Shown piece after piece: positions 48,040 through 59,992 of a stretch of 64,000 nucleotides of DNA (position 1 is the first letter of the stretch; every line of letters starts with the position of its first letter). The DNA comes from Orthonyx spaldingii (taxonomy: Eukaryota; Chordata; Aves; Passeriformes; Orthonychidae), in assembly GCA_013397795.1 (NCBI GenBank), contig VZTJ01000089.1, positions 1,075,829 to 1,139,828 on the forward strand, written 5' to 3'. Under the pieces are notes generated by a model. That model was not told the origin of the DNA. It searched no databases and saw only the letters and a list, made by a program, of their open reading frames with translations. A program made the position numbers and the translations under genes.

Positions 48040-48420
48040 GCTCCTTGCGAGCAGAGGGTAAAGAGCTACTTATGGTGGAACATAAAAGCTGGGAGACAGC
48101 AGAGTGCTATAAATAGGGCATATAAACTTTCAACTGACAAGGCTCTGATTTTGTTATTGTAAAAAAAAATAAAAAAGAGAGGGAGAAAAAGTGCCTAGGT
48201 GGAGCTGACAAAGAGGGAAATACATGCAGAGTACAGGTTTGTTCCCAGGAACGCGCTTATTATAAGTCAGATGTAGTTAGAGCTATTACTTTAGCTTCAA
48301 ATGAATGGAAGGAGAATAAATCTGCCTTTGTGCAAGGCTGCCTGCAAATAGCATCTCCCTCTAGCAAACCTGCAATTGTGTTTGCATGAGACATTTGTTA
48401 GAATAAATGCAATTTAAAAA
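48040..48420. other. Candidate conserved non-coding element
   Basis: AT-rich, repeat-free sequence with TTATTATAAGTCAG, TAGTTAGAGCTATTACTTTA, TTTGCATGAG (octamer/POU-like) and GAATAAATGCAATTT motifs. It differs from the GC-rich flanks. Candidate by texture only. Confidence 0.22.
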
Positions 48421-49249
48421 GAAAAACAGTTCACACCTACGGCAAGGGAAGGCTGGTGGTATGAATGGCAACCAGCAGAGGAGGAGGAAGAAGCACAACA
48501 GGCTTCAGCAGCGGGGAGCAAAGCCTGTGGCACTGGGAGGGGCTCATCTGGGACGGCTGGAAGGATGGAGATCCTGTGAACCGTTCACCCTCAGTCCCTG
48601 TCCCTATCATTACATCTTTACACCAATCGCCCCAAACCGCTGAGCCGGTTTCACCCATTTTCTCACTTTCTGTCTCCAAGGGATGGTGTGATTAAACACA
48701 GGTTTTCTAGGGAAAGGATGAGCCGTGCTGAAGGTGGGGAGGAAGCATCTTGCCCTGCTGCAAGCAGCCACACCATCACAGCAGCGGGAGCAAGCCGTGA
48801 GGTTTGTCCTGCACCCACGAAACTGGAGTAGCCCGGGGTTGGCATCCCAGGAGAGTTTATCTTTGTGAGCCAACTGAAAAATACAAGCACTTCCTTGGAA
48901 GTGCTCTCCTATTCCTAAATAACTTTCCCAAGGTACTGACAGTGCTTGCAGATTATTTTTCTTCTCTTTTCAACAAAGTGTTTTTCCTCTCAGAGCACAT
49001 CACCGCCCTGTTCTGACCTCCATCCTGCATGGCTGCAGCAGCTTCGGGGAGGGGACCTGCAGGGTTGGCACCTCTGGGGGCTGCTTGTGACCTCGTGATG
49101 CCCACAGGCACATCCATGCCCACTGGCAACTTCCCTCAAATTACAATGGCATGGATGGACTGTGGCTTTCAACAGGCAAATGAAGCATCTTGCTTTGGTG
49201 ATGGCCTAAAGAGGGGAGAAAACCCTCTGTAAAGTCCCCTCCTGCCTTC

Positions 49250-49291
49250 TGTTATTATTGTTATTGTTGTTATTATTATTATTAATATTAT
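49250..49291. repeat. Imperfect TTA/TTG simple repeat
   Basis: TTATTATTG units followed by uninterrupted TTATTATTATTA and AATATTATT. Confidence 0.9.
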
Positions 49292-49319
49292 TCCCATTGA
49301 ATTTATAGGAGTAACTGTC

Positions 49320-49544
49320 TGGGAAAATGACTTTACCTCTGGCTCCTTCATAAATTTTTAATAGGGCAGAAATAGAACCAAAAGGGATTTAAAAAAAAAA
49401 AAAAAAAAGTGTTAGCATCAAACTCTGGCTCTATTCATAATTAATTATACTTTCAGGGGGAGGGGAAAAAAAGAGGAAACATAATTACAAGCTTCTAGCG
49501 AGAACATTCATTATCATGCTAATGCAGAAATCAGCACTGCTGTG

Positions 49545-49590
<46 letters not shown>

Positions 49591-49680
49591 CGGTCTAATT
49601 ACTCCACAGTGATGTGTGTCACTCGCACGGTTCCCTCGCTGCTGCACGGGATTGCAAAGTCAAAGTTAAAAATGAGGGGA
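49320..49680. other. Candidate homeodomain-rich regulatory element
   Basis: It contains a perfect 12-base palindrome ATAATTAATTAT (49437-49448, two overlapping TAATTA cores), CATAATTACAAG and GTCTAATTACTCC. These flank a CA/TG repeat; beyond it, retained CpGs occur in CTCGCACGGTTCCCTCGC. The density of strict TAATTA sites suggests an enhancer bound by paired or antennapedia-class homeoproteins. Confidence 0.3.
49547..49588. repeat. (TG)21 microsatellite
   Basis: 42 bases of uninterrupted TG/CA dinucleotide, probably length-polymorphic. Such tracts can form Z-DNA. Confidence 0.97.
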
Positions 49681-50469
49681 TGAGTCACAGCCTGGGTTGG
49701 TGGGGACTGGGACCGGCCAGTGCTGGGGGTGTTACTGGGTGTTTCTCAGCACTGGCTCCTTGAACATCCCGGCCAAGGTGTTCAGCAGTGAGTAACACCC
49801 CAGCTACTGATATTTTGGGCTGAAAAGCCACTAGGGGAGTGTTAGGAGGCATATAAGGTGAGAAGAGCAGTGCACACCAGGGGAGGGAAGAACAAGCCAG
49901 GCTGAGGGAGGAAAGAGCCCAGGAAGAGGTGGAAGAGGAGAAAAACAAGGCAATAGTTGAAGTATTTAGTGCCTGACAACTGCCTGGATTTGCCATGCCA
50001 GGGACATTCTCACCTTACAAAGAGATTCTGAACATTTTTCCCAGGTGAAGCATTTGGGCTCAGCTACAAAACTACCCTGGGCAGGGTGGTCTGGCTGTTC
50101 CCAATTGCCAGGGAGGAAAGGGAGATTTCCCATAAAAGAAGAGGCTCAGTTTAACCTCCGAGCATTGATATTACCAGGAATAGGTGCTTTTTCCCCCTCT
50201 TCTATCCTGTTCTGTTAAGCACAACCAGTGCCAGTGCTGAGGTTGGTGTTGTGCCCCAGCACAGGACCTGAGTGCCCAGCTGCCCACAGCATCCTTGTGA
50301 AAAACTCTTGGAAACCAGAGAAAAACATCTTCCTTGGCATTCCAGACCAGAACCAGGGGGTCTGGTGGTACCCAGTGGGGTCAGGCACAGGGATGAGCTC
50401 TTGTAGGATACTTGAAGCTCCAATTGAAATCAAGGAGGAAAACCAGAGGCTCGGATCCATGGCTTGAAC

Positions 50470-50640
50470 ATCACGCTCAGTCCCAGACATGTTTATAGAC
50501 ATGAGTTATCTAAATTATATTAAACCTAAGTTCGGCATCTGCACAATCTGAGCATTTCTGGGGAATAATTAAATGGATTTCCCATTATTTCTCAAGCTGC
50601 CAAGCGAATGTCCTACTTTCATAAGTCAGAGCACTGCATT
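50470..50640. other. Candidate conserved non-coding element
   Basis: AT-rich island with AGTTATCTAAATTATATTAA, GGAATAATTAAATGG and CCATTATTTC, in otherwise GC-rich sequence. No repeat similarity. Confidence 0.2.
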
Positions 50641-53014
50641 TCCCCAGCAATAAATCCTCCAGCAGACTGCAGGAACCAGAGCAGAGCCAAGGGGGAATGA
50701 GGCAGTGGTGGCACACCCAGCCCTCCTGGATGTCTGAAAATCCTTGGAACAAAAGAGCTCCAGGGGCAGTGCCATGGTGTGTTCTGCCTGCAAGAGAGGA
50801 AGGGGAAGGGGAGAGGGCAGCAATGGGCAGCTGGAAGGAGCTGGGACCACGAGCAGCCAGGGCTCCAAACAGGGATTAAAGAGGGGAAGAGGTGGAGCCA
50901 AGTGTTGGTGCCGTGCCATCTCTGATTCAGGAATCCTCTGCTCAGAGGAGAAGGACGGTGATAATTAAAGCAAGATCGCTGCTTCCCTTCCTCATGTGGG
51001 AAAATCAGCTCTTGTAGGAAATTGGAGGGGAAAAGACAGAGCCAGGGATGAACGCTGTGGGATTCAGTGTGTCCCTGTCTGCCCCCAGCTCCCTGCAAAC
51101 AGATCGTGCCTGAAATTTCTCCTATAGGATAAAAATCCCTCCTGGGCACTGCCAGGATCAGGGCTGTCTGCTGGGCATCACAGGTCCAATTTGCAGTGAT
51201 GCTTCTGGAGAGCTGCCAAAAAGGAATGACAAATATTCCACGGGAAAACTCATTCCCCATCTGTGACAGCTCCCTTGTGCCTCCATCCAGAGCGCAGCAG
51301 GGGGGAATTACTGTCCTAAGAAAGAACGGGAGCTCTGTCACCCGCAGGCACCTCAGAGTGTCCCCAGCAAAGGAGCATCCAACACCTTCAAAATGTACCA
51401 GTTTTTCTTGGCACAAAAGCAGCTGCTGGCACACTGGGCTGAGCACATTAAATTTAAGTGTGAAAGCATTAAAAAAACCCGAGAATTGTTTGCACAAAAA
51501 GCCACCATTACCCAGGCATGACAGAAGTTCCCCTTCCAAGGATGCTCCATGAGTGGAGCACCAAGACCCTGCTGTCGGCGTGGAGGTTGGGAAGAAGGGA
51601 AAGTTAATGCCTGGAGTCCCAAGGAGAAGATCAGAGATTTTTTTTTTTTTTCCCCCCAGAGGTGGGCTTTGTGCAACATCTGTGAGCCATTCCCTTTCCC
51701 ATGTGCTCGGGCAGACGGGTGAGGGGCCGCTCTGGCCTCACTCGAGCTCCAGCTGTGCCCAATTCCAGCATTCGGGGTTGCCTGCAGAGCTCCCCGATCA
51801 CTCCTGGACAAATGGACCAGGAGGTGTTTTCAGCCAGTGACCGAGCTCAGGGCTGTTTGGGAACCTGGAGCATAATTGCTCTGCAGAGTCTGCCAGCTGC
51901 TCTAAAAATATCCACCCCACCTCAGCATGCCGATACTCCCATTTTTATCCAGAAATGCATTTTGGAGGCGGAGGCTAAGAGTAGCACCGGGTGCTGTGGC
52001 CTTGAAAAGAGCAATTACAAGGAAAATAAAGAGGAAAAAGCACCATTTGGCTGTCTCCATGGCATTGGACAAGTGGTGGGGTGTTCAGTGTGGAGTGTGG
52101 CTGGTGCAGGTCCTGGGGATTGGGGTCAGAACCTCTCCAGTGTGTCCCCAGCCTCTGCTCTGCCCCGTTGGAGCACTTTCCCAAGCCCTAAAACAGAGCA
52201 CAGGTTTCATGTGAGGGTCTAAAATGAGTTATCACACGAGGGAGAGACGAGCCTGCCAGGCCCCCTCCCTGAAAGCCCTTCCCGATAAAAGGGCCTCACT
52301 GTTCTTCCCAAGGATGAAATGATGAAACCGGAGCCAAATCCCTTGAAAGGAAACAGACGACCTCGTGTGCTGGGAACTGCTCCTGTCCCTCCATTAACTT
52401 GATCATCGCCAGAGTGCTGCCCAGAGGAGCAGCACCAAGCCATGGCAGGAACACCCACGGCCCTGTGATGGGTGGGTGGGATGGAGGGAGGCACTTCCCC
52501 CCTGCCCCTGATGAAGCACCTCGTTAGGGCTGATGGGGTTGGGGTCCTGCTTCCCCCAGGCAGTTTTCAGGTGGTATTTGCTCTCTGCCAGTGCAGGGTG
52601 ATGTCGAAGCCCTCAGCAGCCCTGGGTGCTGGTAGGGATCATGTTTTTGTTCAGAAAGGTCACATCAAGCATTGCTCCCCTCAACCAAAACGCTGGGATT
52701 TGGCATCTAAAGACCCATATTTTAACTGGATGCAGCCCAGGCCACAGTTCAAGGGGTTTTTTCTGTTTATAACCAACCAATGGGAAATTAAAACAGGATT
52801 GTGCACACCCTTCATAAAGATGTTTGACGATGCAAAAGGGTAGCCTTAAAGCTTTTCCCAAAGGTCTCCCTGATGGAGGTTGGGAACAGCCAGCCAGGGA
52901 CAGCCCAGCTGTGCTGGGGGACCTGTATTTGCTGAGCATCCCCATCCTCTGCCCTCCAGGCAAAGGCAGTGGGAGCTGTTAACTTTCCACTGAGAAAACT
53001 GCGCTCCCGAGGAA
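50641..53014. other. Non-coding sequence, no gene seen
   Basis: GC-rich sequence with long but featureless open frames on both strands, a T14/C6 run near 51638-51658 and a G-quadruplex motif at 52470-52488. No recognisable domain, splice-supported exon or RNA gene. Confidence 0.5.
52470..52488 (+). other. G-quadruplex motif
   Basis: GGG-T-GGG-T-GGG-ATGGA-GGG: four G runs with loops of 1, 1 and 5 bases. Confidence 0.6.
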
Positions 53015-53080
53015 TGGTGTTGTCGGAAATAGATGGTTTTTAAGGTCCCTTCTAATCCAAATCATTTTATGATAACTCCA
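53015..53080 (+). mobile_element. CR1 LINE 3'-tip fragment
   Basis: GGTTTTTAAGGTCCCTTCTA followed by ATCCAAATCATTTTATGAT matches the sense CR1 3' end (TTAAAGGTCCCTTCCAACCC, AAACCATTCTATGAT). This is the only copy in plus orientation; the upstream part is too diverged to delimit. Confidence 0.75.
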
Positions 53081-53339
53081 AAATTCTGGCTGCTGGTGTT
53101 TTTTCATGGGAGTGGTGGCTGTCGGCGCAAGGATGCCCTGCCCACACTGTGGGCACTGCCAACATCTGTGCCAGCACAACCTCCCCGTGCCCAGGGCAGG
53201 GCTTTGGGAAACACCGTACCCACCAGGGCACGGACAGCCCAGTTTTGCAAACTCCTCCTTTCCCTTGTGGCACTTTCTCCATCTGTATGGAATAGCAGAG
53301 CTATGAATATTCAAAGACAAAAATGTGTTAAAAATCGGT

Positions 53340-54090
53340 GACATTTGCAGGATTGGCTCGCACTAGCCAGAGAACGTCATTCACAGTAATTACAAATAAA
53401 ATCCACAGCCCTTCACAGATGACAACAAATCCAAATGGCCTTTTTGCACAGTGAAAATATTAGCCTTAACACTTTTTTTTTTAAAAAAAAATATCTTCCA
53501 ACCAGTTGCTGCTTTCACAGGCACCTCTGAGAGAGCCGATTTTGGGATAACTTCTCCTGTCACAGTGGCGTTTGCTGCTTTGTACAGAAAGCAAATTGCA
53601 CTTTTTTTCCCCCCCTCCCCTCTCGTTTGAGAGTTTTCTTGGTAGGGATGAAACCACGAAACAGAAGGCCGCCTAAATGAAATTATTAACCCAGAGAAAC
53701 CACTAAAGGAACTTGATTAATTTGCCAACTAACAGAGCCCGGTTTGTTCTTTTAGGCAACACATCTTAAAGTAATTGAATCACCCCTTGAAAAAAAAAAA
53801 CAGTAGATGATTGAGCCCTGAGGTACACTCGTTCTCTATCCTTAATAAATCTCTCTTTATGAAGGGGGTAGTATGCTTTTCTCATCAGAAACCTGTTAAT
53901 TTTTTTTCTCCTTTAAGTAATTGAATACAAAGTTCAAAATCTATCTGCAGCATCCTTCAAGAGAAAAAAAAAAATCAAAGGTTTATCTCCTGCTTCATCT
54001 TAGCAAGTTAATTATGCTCTCATAATTGAGTTAAACCAGCAGGTTATTAAAAATACCACAGGACAATTTTTTTTTTTAATGAAGTATCAC
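53340..54090. other. Long AT-rich candidate conserved element
   Basis: The longest AT-rich, repeat-free block on the right side. A 12-base motif AAGTAATTGAAT occurs twice, at 53769-53780 and 53915-53926. Other homeodomain-type cores include GATTAATTTGCC, GTTAATTATGC and CATAATTGAG. Retained CpGs appear in CCACGAAACAGAAGGCCGCC. Probably one or more adjacent developmental enhancers; inference from texture. Confidence 0.35.
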
Positions 54091-54390
54091 GAACCCCAAA
54101 TCTTTGGCAGAAGGGAGCATCCCCAGACCTGCACTGTGCCCTGCATGCTGCAGGAGGTGCCCAAGGTGGACCATGCCAACCTCATTCCAGCTAAGAAAAG
54201 TGACTGAGGTGGTTTTATTCCTCCTTTTTTGGAAGCAACAGGACGGGCCCATCACCAGCTGTGGTGTCCCAGGCAGAGCTGCAGAGCCACTGGGCACGTC
54301 CACGGCCTGAAGACAACGGAGCATCTCCCCTCCATCTCCAGGCAAGCTCGCCTGGCTGCACAGCCTCCCTCCACGGAACGGAATCACTGA

Positions 54391-54835
54391 CCCACAGAAT
54401 GGGCTGGCTTGGAAGGGACCTTAAAGCTCATCTTGTCCAACCCTTGCCATGGGCAGGGACGCCTTCCACAATCCCAGGGTGCCCCCAACCCCGTCCAGCC
54501 TGGCCTTGGACACTTCCAGGAATCCAGGGGCAGCCCCAGCTCCTCTGGGCACCCTGTGCCAGGGCCTCTCCACCCTCTGAGTAAAGAATTTCTTCCTAAC
54601 ATCTAATCCAACCCTGCCCTCTTTCAGTTTGAAGCCATTCCCCCTTGTCCTGTCACTCCATGTCCTTGCTGAAGTCCCTCTCCAGCTCTCTTGGAGCCTC
54701 TTTAGGCGCTGAAAGGGGCTCTAAGTTCTCCACAAAACCTTCTCCAGGCTGAACAATCCCTACTCTCCCAGCCCGTCCTCAGAGCACAGGAGTTTCAGCA
54801 TCTTCCTGGCCATGACTGAGACATCTTTGACTTTT
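54391..54835 (-). mobile_element. CR1 LINE 3' fragment, best preserved copy
   Basis: About 445 bases in minus orientation. It starts at the 3' end with CCCACAGAATGGGCTGGCTT and GGAAGGGACCTTAAAG, continues through GCCTTGGACACTTCCAGG and AAGAATTTCTTCCTAACATC, then CCCCTTGTCCTGTCACTCC, and ends near the GGCTGAACAATCCC block. Its length and limited divergence make it the youngest CR1 here. Such a long CR1 fragment strongly supports an avian source. Confidence 0.95.
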
Positions 54836-56379
54836 CCCCAAGAAACCTGCTTTGAGCTTTGTTATGCCCGGGATGGAGGAGAAGCCCCCAGTGCTCCACC
54901 ACGATGCTCATGGTGCTTCCACGTCAAGCGTATTTCTAATCAGCATTTCACTTCAAATATTACCCATTCAACTAATTCTACTAATTCTAGGGAATTACAG
55001 AAATAATTGCTATTTTCCAATAGACACAGGACTGCCTCTCGAGACAGAAAAAAAAAATAAGGAAAAAATTCAATGAAGTACTGTTTAAGGAAAGTCAAAA
55101 TAAGCTATTTCCGTCTCCTCATTTGCAATTAACTTCAGAGCATAACACAGTGGGAGGTGGTTCATGGGAAAAGTACAACTTCATTGTAATCCTCCCTCCT
55201 TCTAAATGGAGAGATCAGCAGAGATGGATGCACCCTGCCAGGCTGCAGCCACCCCGTCCCCTCTGGGCTGCCTGCCACCAGGGAGAGGCCAGGTCAGGGG
55301 AGCTGCCAGCCCCAGGCTGTGTCCCTGCACTGCTGCCCCAGCAGGTGCTGTGACAGGGGCTGGGCTTTCCCCAGTTACGTGTGGTCACCACCAATACCAT
55401 GGTGGTCCTGTGTGAGAGGCTCCATTTCCATCCTCGTCTCCATCCCTGCCTGGAGGCAGAGCCCACACCACAGCTCCCAGGAGACACAGTAGAGGGAAAA
55501 ACGGGATGTGAGGCTGACAACAGCCTGGAAGAGCAAGCTTCTCTGGGAAACACAGGAGCTGGTGCTTGCTGGGTTGGATTTGGCAGAGTGAGCACACAGT
55601 GGGGTGGCAGAACGGAGCTACTCTCCTCTCGCTGGGCTGCCTGAAAGAAGGGCTGGTTGTTACCATAATCTGCCTTTTTTTTTTTAATTAAATCAGCAAT
55701 TTTTCTATAGCAATGTCCTTCTCTTCTTCCCCACCAGTGACACTACTGCTGCAAGAAGAGGTGGCCCAGCAGCTTGTCCTTCCCTGGAGAGCTCTGGGTA
55801 CTCTTTGCAGAAGGGTCCCAAGCAGGACCTTCTGCAGTCCCAAGCAGGACTTTGGCCCCACTCTGCCTCGCAGCAGCCCTGCTTCACCTCAAAACACCTC
55901 TCTGCTTATGGGTGTTTCTGCCACATTCCCAAACAGCCCAGGCCAAGCAACGGTTTGGGGGTTCTTTAGAAAGAGCCGGTTCCCCTGCATCGCCTGGCAG
56001 GGCTGGGAGCTCTTCCCTGCTCTCCATTGAAATGTTCCCAGGAGGAGGAGGAGGCTCAGGCCCAGCCATGCTCTGCCTGGGAACCTCCTGCCAGTGTCTG
56101 CCCAGGGCAGAGAACCCAGACTGCGAGGAGGGTGCCCGTCATGTGCCTCGCCTGACTTCTGGCTCGTGGGTTGATTGCAAAGCAGGCAGCGAGCAGCACA
56201 GAGGCTGGGGCTGTGAGCAGAGCCGTGCCCTGAATCCCAGTCCTGCTGCAATCAAGAGCAGCACCCTGCTGCCACTGCAGGACCCAGCCCCAGACTCCCC
56301 CTCCAGTGCCCGGTGACCTTTGCTGGAGAGGAGGAGGGTGCTCTGTCCTCCAGCGAGCACTTCCCATCCTTTGCCCTAC
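54836..56379. other. Non-coding sequence, no gene seen
   Basis: An AT-rich patch at about 54940-55150 contains CAACTAATTCTACTAATTCTAG, possibly conserved. A small 22-base-spaced duplication of TCCCAAGCAGGAC lies at 55815-55853. The remainder is GC-rich with chance open frames. Confidence 0.5.
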
Positions 56380-56620
56380 AACGTTAAAAGCGCCACTGAC
56401 GTGGCAGCCTGCTGATTGTGCATTAAATATTCACCTACATGATACTTCCTTTGAAGAATTCTCCTTTTAACTGTTCTATTTTCATCGCTGTCCTCATCTC
56501 TCCGTAACGCTCCATCTTCTGCTTAAGTGTCATCTTCAGATTTTGTTCCCAATTAATATTTCTATGGCAACTGCATTTAATTTTGAAGTGGTAGCACTCG
56601 CTCTGCATAGGGACCAGAGC
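56380..56620. other. Candidate conserved non-coding element
   Basis: The block opens with CACTGACGTGGCAG, a CRE/XBP1-like core with retained CpG. It continues with GATTGTGCATTAAATATTCA, CCCAATTAATATTTC and CATTTAATTTTG. AT-rich and repeat-free within GC-rich flanks, it has the texture of an ancient enhancer. Confidence 0.3.
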
Positions 56621-58410
56621 CTCCTCCTCGCCTCACAGCTCTGTGCCTGTGGTGGACATTTATGCTGTTGTGTTTGGTTTCCAAAGCCATGGTCCTCTGG
56701 AGCATCTACACCCAGCCCCAGTGCCCCTGCCTTGCTCTCTTAATGCCAGTCTGGGCACAGCCAGCAGGTTGGGCCAGGCAAGACTGAGCTCAAGTTCATC
56801 ACCTTGTGATCCCTTATCACCAAGGGCCGCTATTTGCTGCAGCACAGATAGCTGGGGAACACACTCAGTGGGATCAAAGCAGAAGCAATTCTTGAAGGTG
56901 GAAATAATCCATGATGATGATCAGCAGCAGGATGGGGACATCCCTCCAGCTCAGTGCCACTCAGTGCACCATAGGACCCTCCCGTGGGCTCTGCACCGGT
57001 GAGAAGATAAAAATGGGCACAGAGTGGTTAAAATAAGCCTGGGTTACGGCCTGGAATGAGAAGTATTTGTGTGCTGGTTTCCCTGACATGGCTGCCTTTG
57101 GTCTGGCTGAAACCTTGCAGGCATCTCTGGAATGACAGAAATGCTGAACGTCCTGTTAAAGGGTTCTGCCTCCGTCAGCACAGCCCGGCTGGTTTGTGCA
57201 GAGGAACCTGTCCCGGATGGCCCCGCAGGGCCTGGCAGCCTGACAGATGTAAAGCTGGGCTGCTGCATGTACAACACTGGAGTTTAAGCTGCATAAATCC
57301 ACCTTCAAAATAATTCTGTTCTGAGCCAACATCCCTGCTGCCACCAATGCCCTCCTGGGCACTGTGAAAGTATCTCCTCCTCATGCACGGTGACAATGTG
57401 GGCACAGAGGTGCCCCTGTCACATCATGGCTTGGTTCCCCTTGCTGTGTGTGAAGGCTGTTCCCACTGCAGCTTAGGGCACCTCTGCAGCTGCACCATCC
57501 CTGGCACTGCACATTTCCACGCTTCTTTTCTTACCAAAACACCTCAGACACCCCCAGGGGACATTCTGGGGGTTCGTTCTGGTTTGGGCCCTGTGTCTAA
57601 AGTTGGCACCCAGCTTTCTGATCCCAGGTTCCACTCCCTGCAAAGTGCCCAGCTGAATTCCTGCCTCCGCCCAGAGCCTGGCGTGCAGCTGGGATTCCCT
57701 CCTGCCCGCTGTCCCCACCGTGCCAATGCCACCCAGTAAAGTGCCACCAGCAGAACAAGTGCACTCGGCATAGGTTTGGTTTTCCAAGAGCTCCCAGACA
57801 AGCTCTGTGCACAATATCTACATTATTCCTCATTCAAATGAGGGAACCACAGAAAAATGTGATTTTGGAAGCCGAGTAACTTAACTCCCTGCAGCTGTGC
57901 CTTGGGCTGGGCTCCAGCTGCCTGGCTGCCCACAGGGCTCCTCCACGCTCACACAAGCACCAGATCCCTCCAGAAGCTCACTTCCCAGGATGGGCAGTTA
58001 CTGGGAATGAAATTTGGGATGTGGATGTCTTTCCTCGGCCAGTTGGGCCGCCCCGTGGTGGTGGCATGAACACGTTTTTTGTGGAGATCACCACTGCAAG
58101 GGAACGTTCTGAGCACTGCCCTTCCCCATAGATGCTGTTACCTAAAGGAGGTGGGGGAGGGACACATTCCCCACTCTGTGCTGGTTAAACTGGGAGGTTT
58201 TCCCCACCCAACCCTGCACTGCCAGGCAGAGAGACGTCTTTCAAAGCCAGTGCCAAAATGTTGGCTATGGACCCGACCTCACCCCTCCTGTGAAATAATT
58301 CCTGTGGTAATGACTGACATCCTACCCCAAACCAGCCCCTGCCGCTGCGAGGCTCCGTGTGCCCTGGAGACAAACAGGAGCAGCCGGGAAATCACCGGGT
58401 CCCTACCCCC
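56621..58410. other. Non-coding sequence, no gene seen
   Basis: GC-rich with chance open frames on both strands and no recognised repeat or domain. Confidence 0.5.
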
Positions 58411-58690
58411 AATGTCACCCTTACACACCCAATGTCACCTTTAACCACCCAATGTCACCCTTACACACCCAATGTCACCTTTAAACACCCAATGTCACCC
58501 TTACACACCCAATGTCACCTTTAAACACCCAATGTTACCCTTAACCACCCAATGTCACCCTTACACACCCAATGTCACCTTTAACCACCCAATGTCACCC
58601 TTACACACCCAATGTCACCTTTAAACACCCAATGTTACCCTTAACCACCCAATGTCACCCTTACACACCCAATGTCACCCTTAAACGCCC
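58411..58690. repeat. 20-bp tandem array, 14 copies, higher-order arrangement
   Basis: Exactly 14 units of 20 bases, all starting AATGT. Variants: A = AATGTCACCCTTACACACCC, B = AATGTCACCTTTAACCACCC, C = AATGTCACCTTTAAACACCC, D = AATGTTACCCTTAACCACCC, E = final unit with TTAAACGCCC. The order is A B A C A C D A B A C D A E, so a block A-B-A-C-D of 100 bases recurs. No indel interrupts the period. It is a minisatellite; the open frame through it reflects its composition. Confidence 0.97.
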
Positions 58691-59189
58691 GCACCGTCCT
58701 ACCCCGGGTCTCTGCCCCAGGACATCTCTGTGGATGCACCGGGTGGAGCAGAGGGAGCTGCTGATTCTGTGAAATGTTTGTGCCTGGGCTATTTTCAGGT
58801 GTGATCCATCCCCTCCGAGCTTCCCCGCGATTCCATGCCCCGACCCCTCTGCTCCAGCCCATGGGGTGGATTGCCACGGTTTCCCTGCCCGGCAGCCCGA
58901 TGTGCCAGGGCTGGGTTTCCACCTCCCGGCTGCTCCCGTGGGTTTTCCAGGGCTGGGGATCGCTGTGATGCCCGGCTCTGCGCTGGAGGCTGCGCCACAG
59001 GAAACCCACTTAACAACCAAGGCACCTCCACAAATCAGTCTGACCCTGGGTGTTTGTCTCGCCAGCTGAAGGACTCTGCACTGTCCTGGGGAGCATCCGG
59101 GGACAGTAAATCACCAGAGAGCTCAGAAAATGCAGCTCATGCACCGAAAGCTTCCTCCCCGCCTGCCCCGGCCACGGCACACAGCACCG

Positions 59190-59320
59190 GTAATAACAGG
59201 GACCGGCTTTCTCTTTAACCTGAGATCTTTACGAGTGATCAGCAAATTCGAGAGGCCAATTAGGGAAAATCAGCACTTCATTAGCTTCCTGAAATGCAGT
59301 CACCGCTGGAGCGAGAGGCA
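59190..59320. other. Candidate conserved element with retained CpGs
   Basis: ACCGGTAATAACAGG, TTTACGAGTGATCAGC, CCAATTAGGG and CTTCATTAGC occur together in a repeat-free stretch bordered by CpG-containing sequence to about 59480. Candidate enhancer by texture. Confidence 0.22.
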
Positions 59321-59992
59321 GCAGAGCTCAGCACAGTGCAAACCCTCGGCGAAATGCAGAGGAGGAAAACGCTCCAGTCCCTGCGGGCTGCAGAGAGGGA
59401 GAGCTCGTGGTGCCTTTCCGAGTCACCGCACACGGGACCCGAGGGTCAGCGGCCGGGAATCCCTCCCTTGCCAGCGCCCTGCAGGCTGCAGACCAGCTGT
59501 GGGGAAAAAAATGTAAAAGGCATGGCTTGTTTGGTGGTGTAAAATACCTCCCCAGCACTTGTGCAGGCTGGCTGCTTACCATGGGTGAGCTCATTCTCCA
59601 TCCCCCTTCCAAACCCCCGCGCTGCTGCCCCAGCGCTGGGTCCTGGCAGGGCTGTGATGACACCAGCACAAGTTCACCCCAACCCAGCTCCAGGCACTGG
59701 GAAGTCCGTCTTCCCTGGCAGATGAAAGGGAAAACGCTGAGGTTAAGGCTTGGCGGTGAAGTGAGACACATCTCCCCTCCCTGCATCCCTTCCCTGGGTT
59801 AGGGAATGCTTTGTTTTTTAAGACAGCCTTGCGAAAACGGCATGAAAATTTAATCACCCCGGCACAAAATCCAATAGCTGCTCTTCACACGCACTTCGTT
59901 GCGATTTATTCTCCTGCTAAAGCCTTCACACTCAGCATCCACTTACGGCAGCTCATCCGACCCAGGGAAAAGCAGAGCCCCCGGAACCCCGG

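Noticed and set aside
58411..58690. Regular repeat array reminiscent of CRISPR or interstitial telomere
   Set aside because: Units abut without spacers, the genome is vertebrate, and the CCCTTA motif is not the telomeric CCCTAA.
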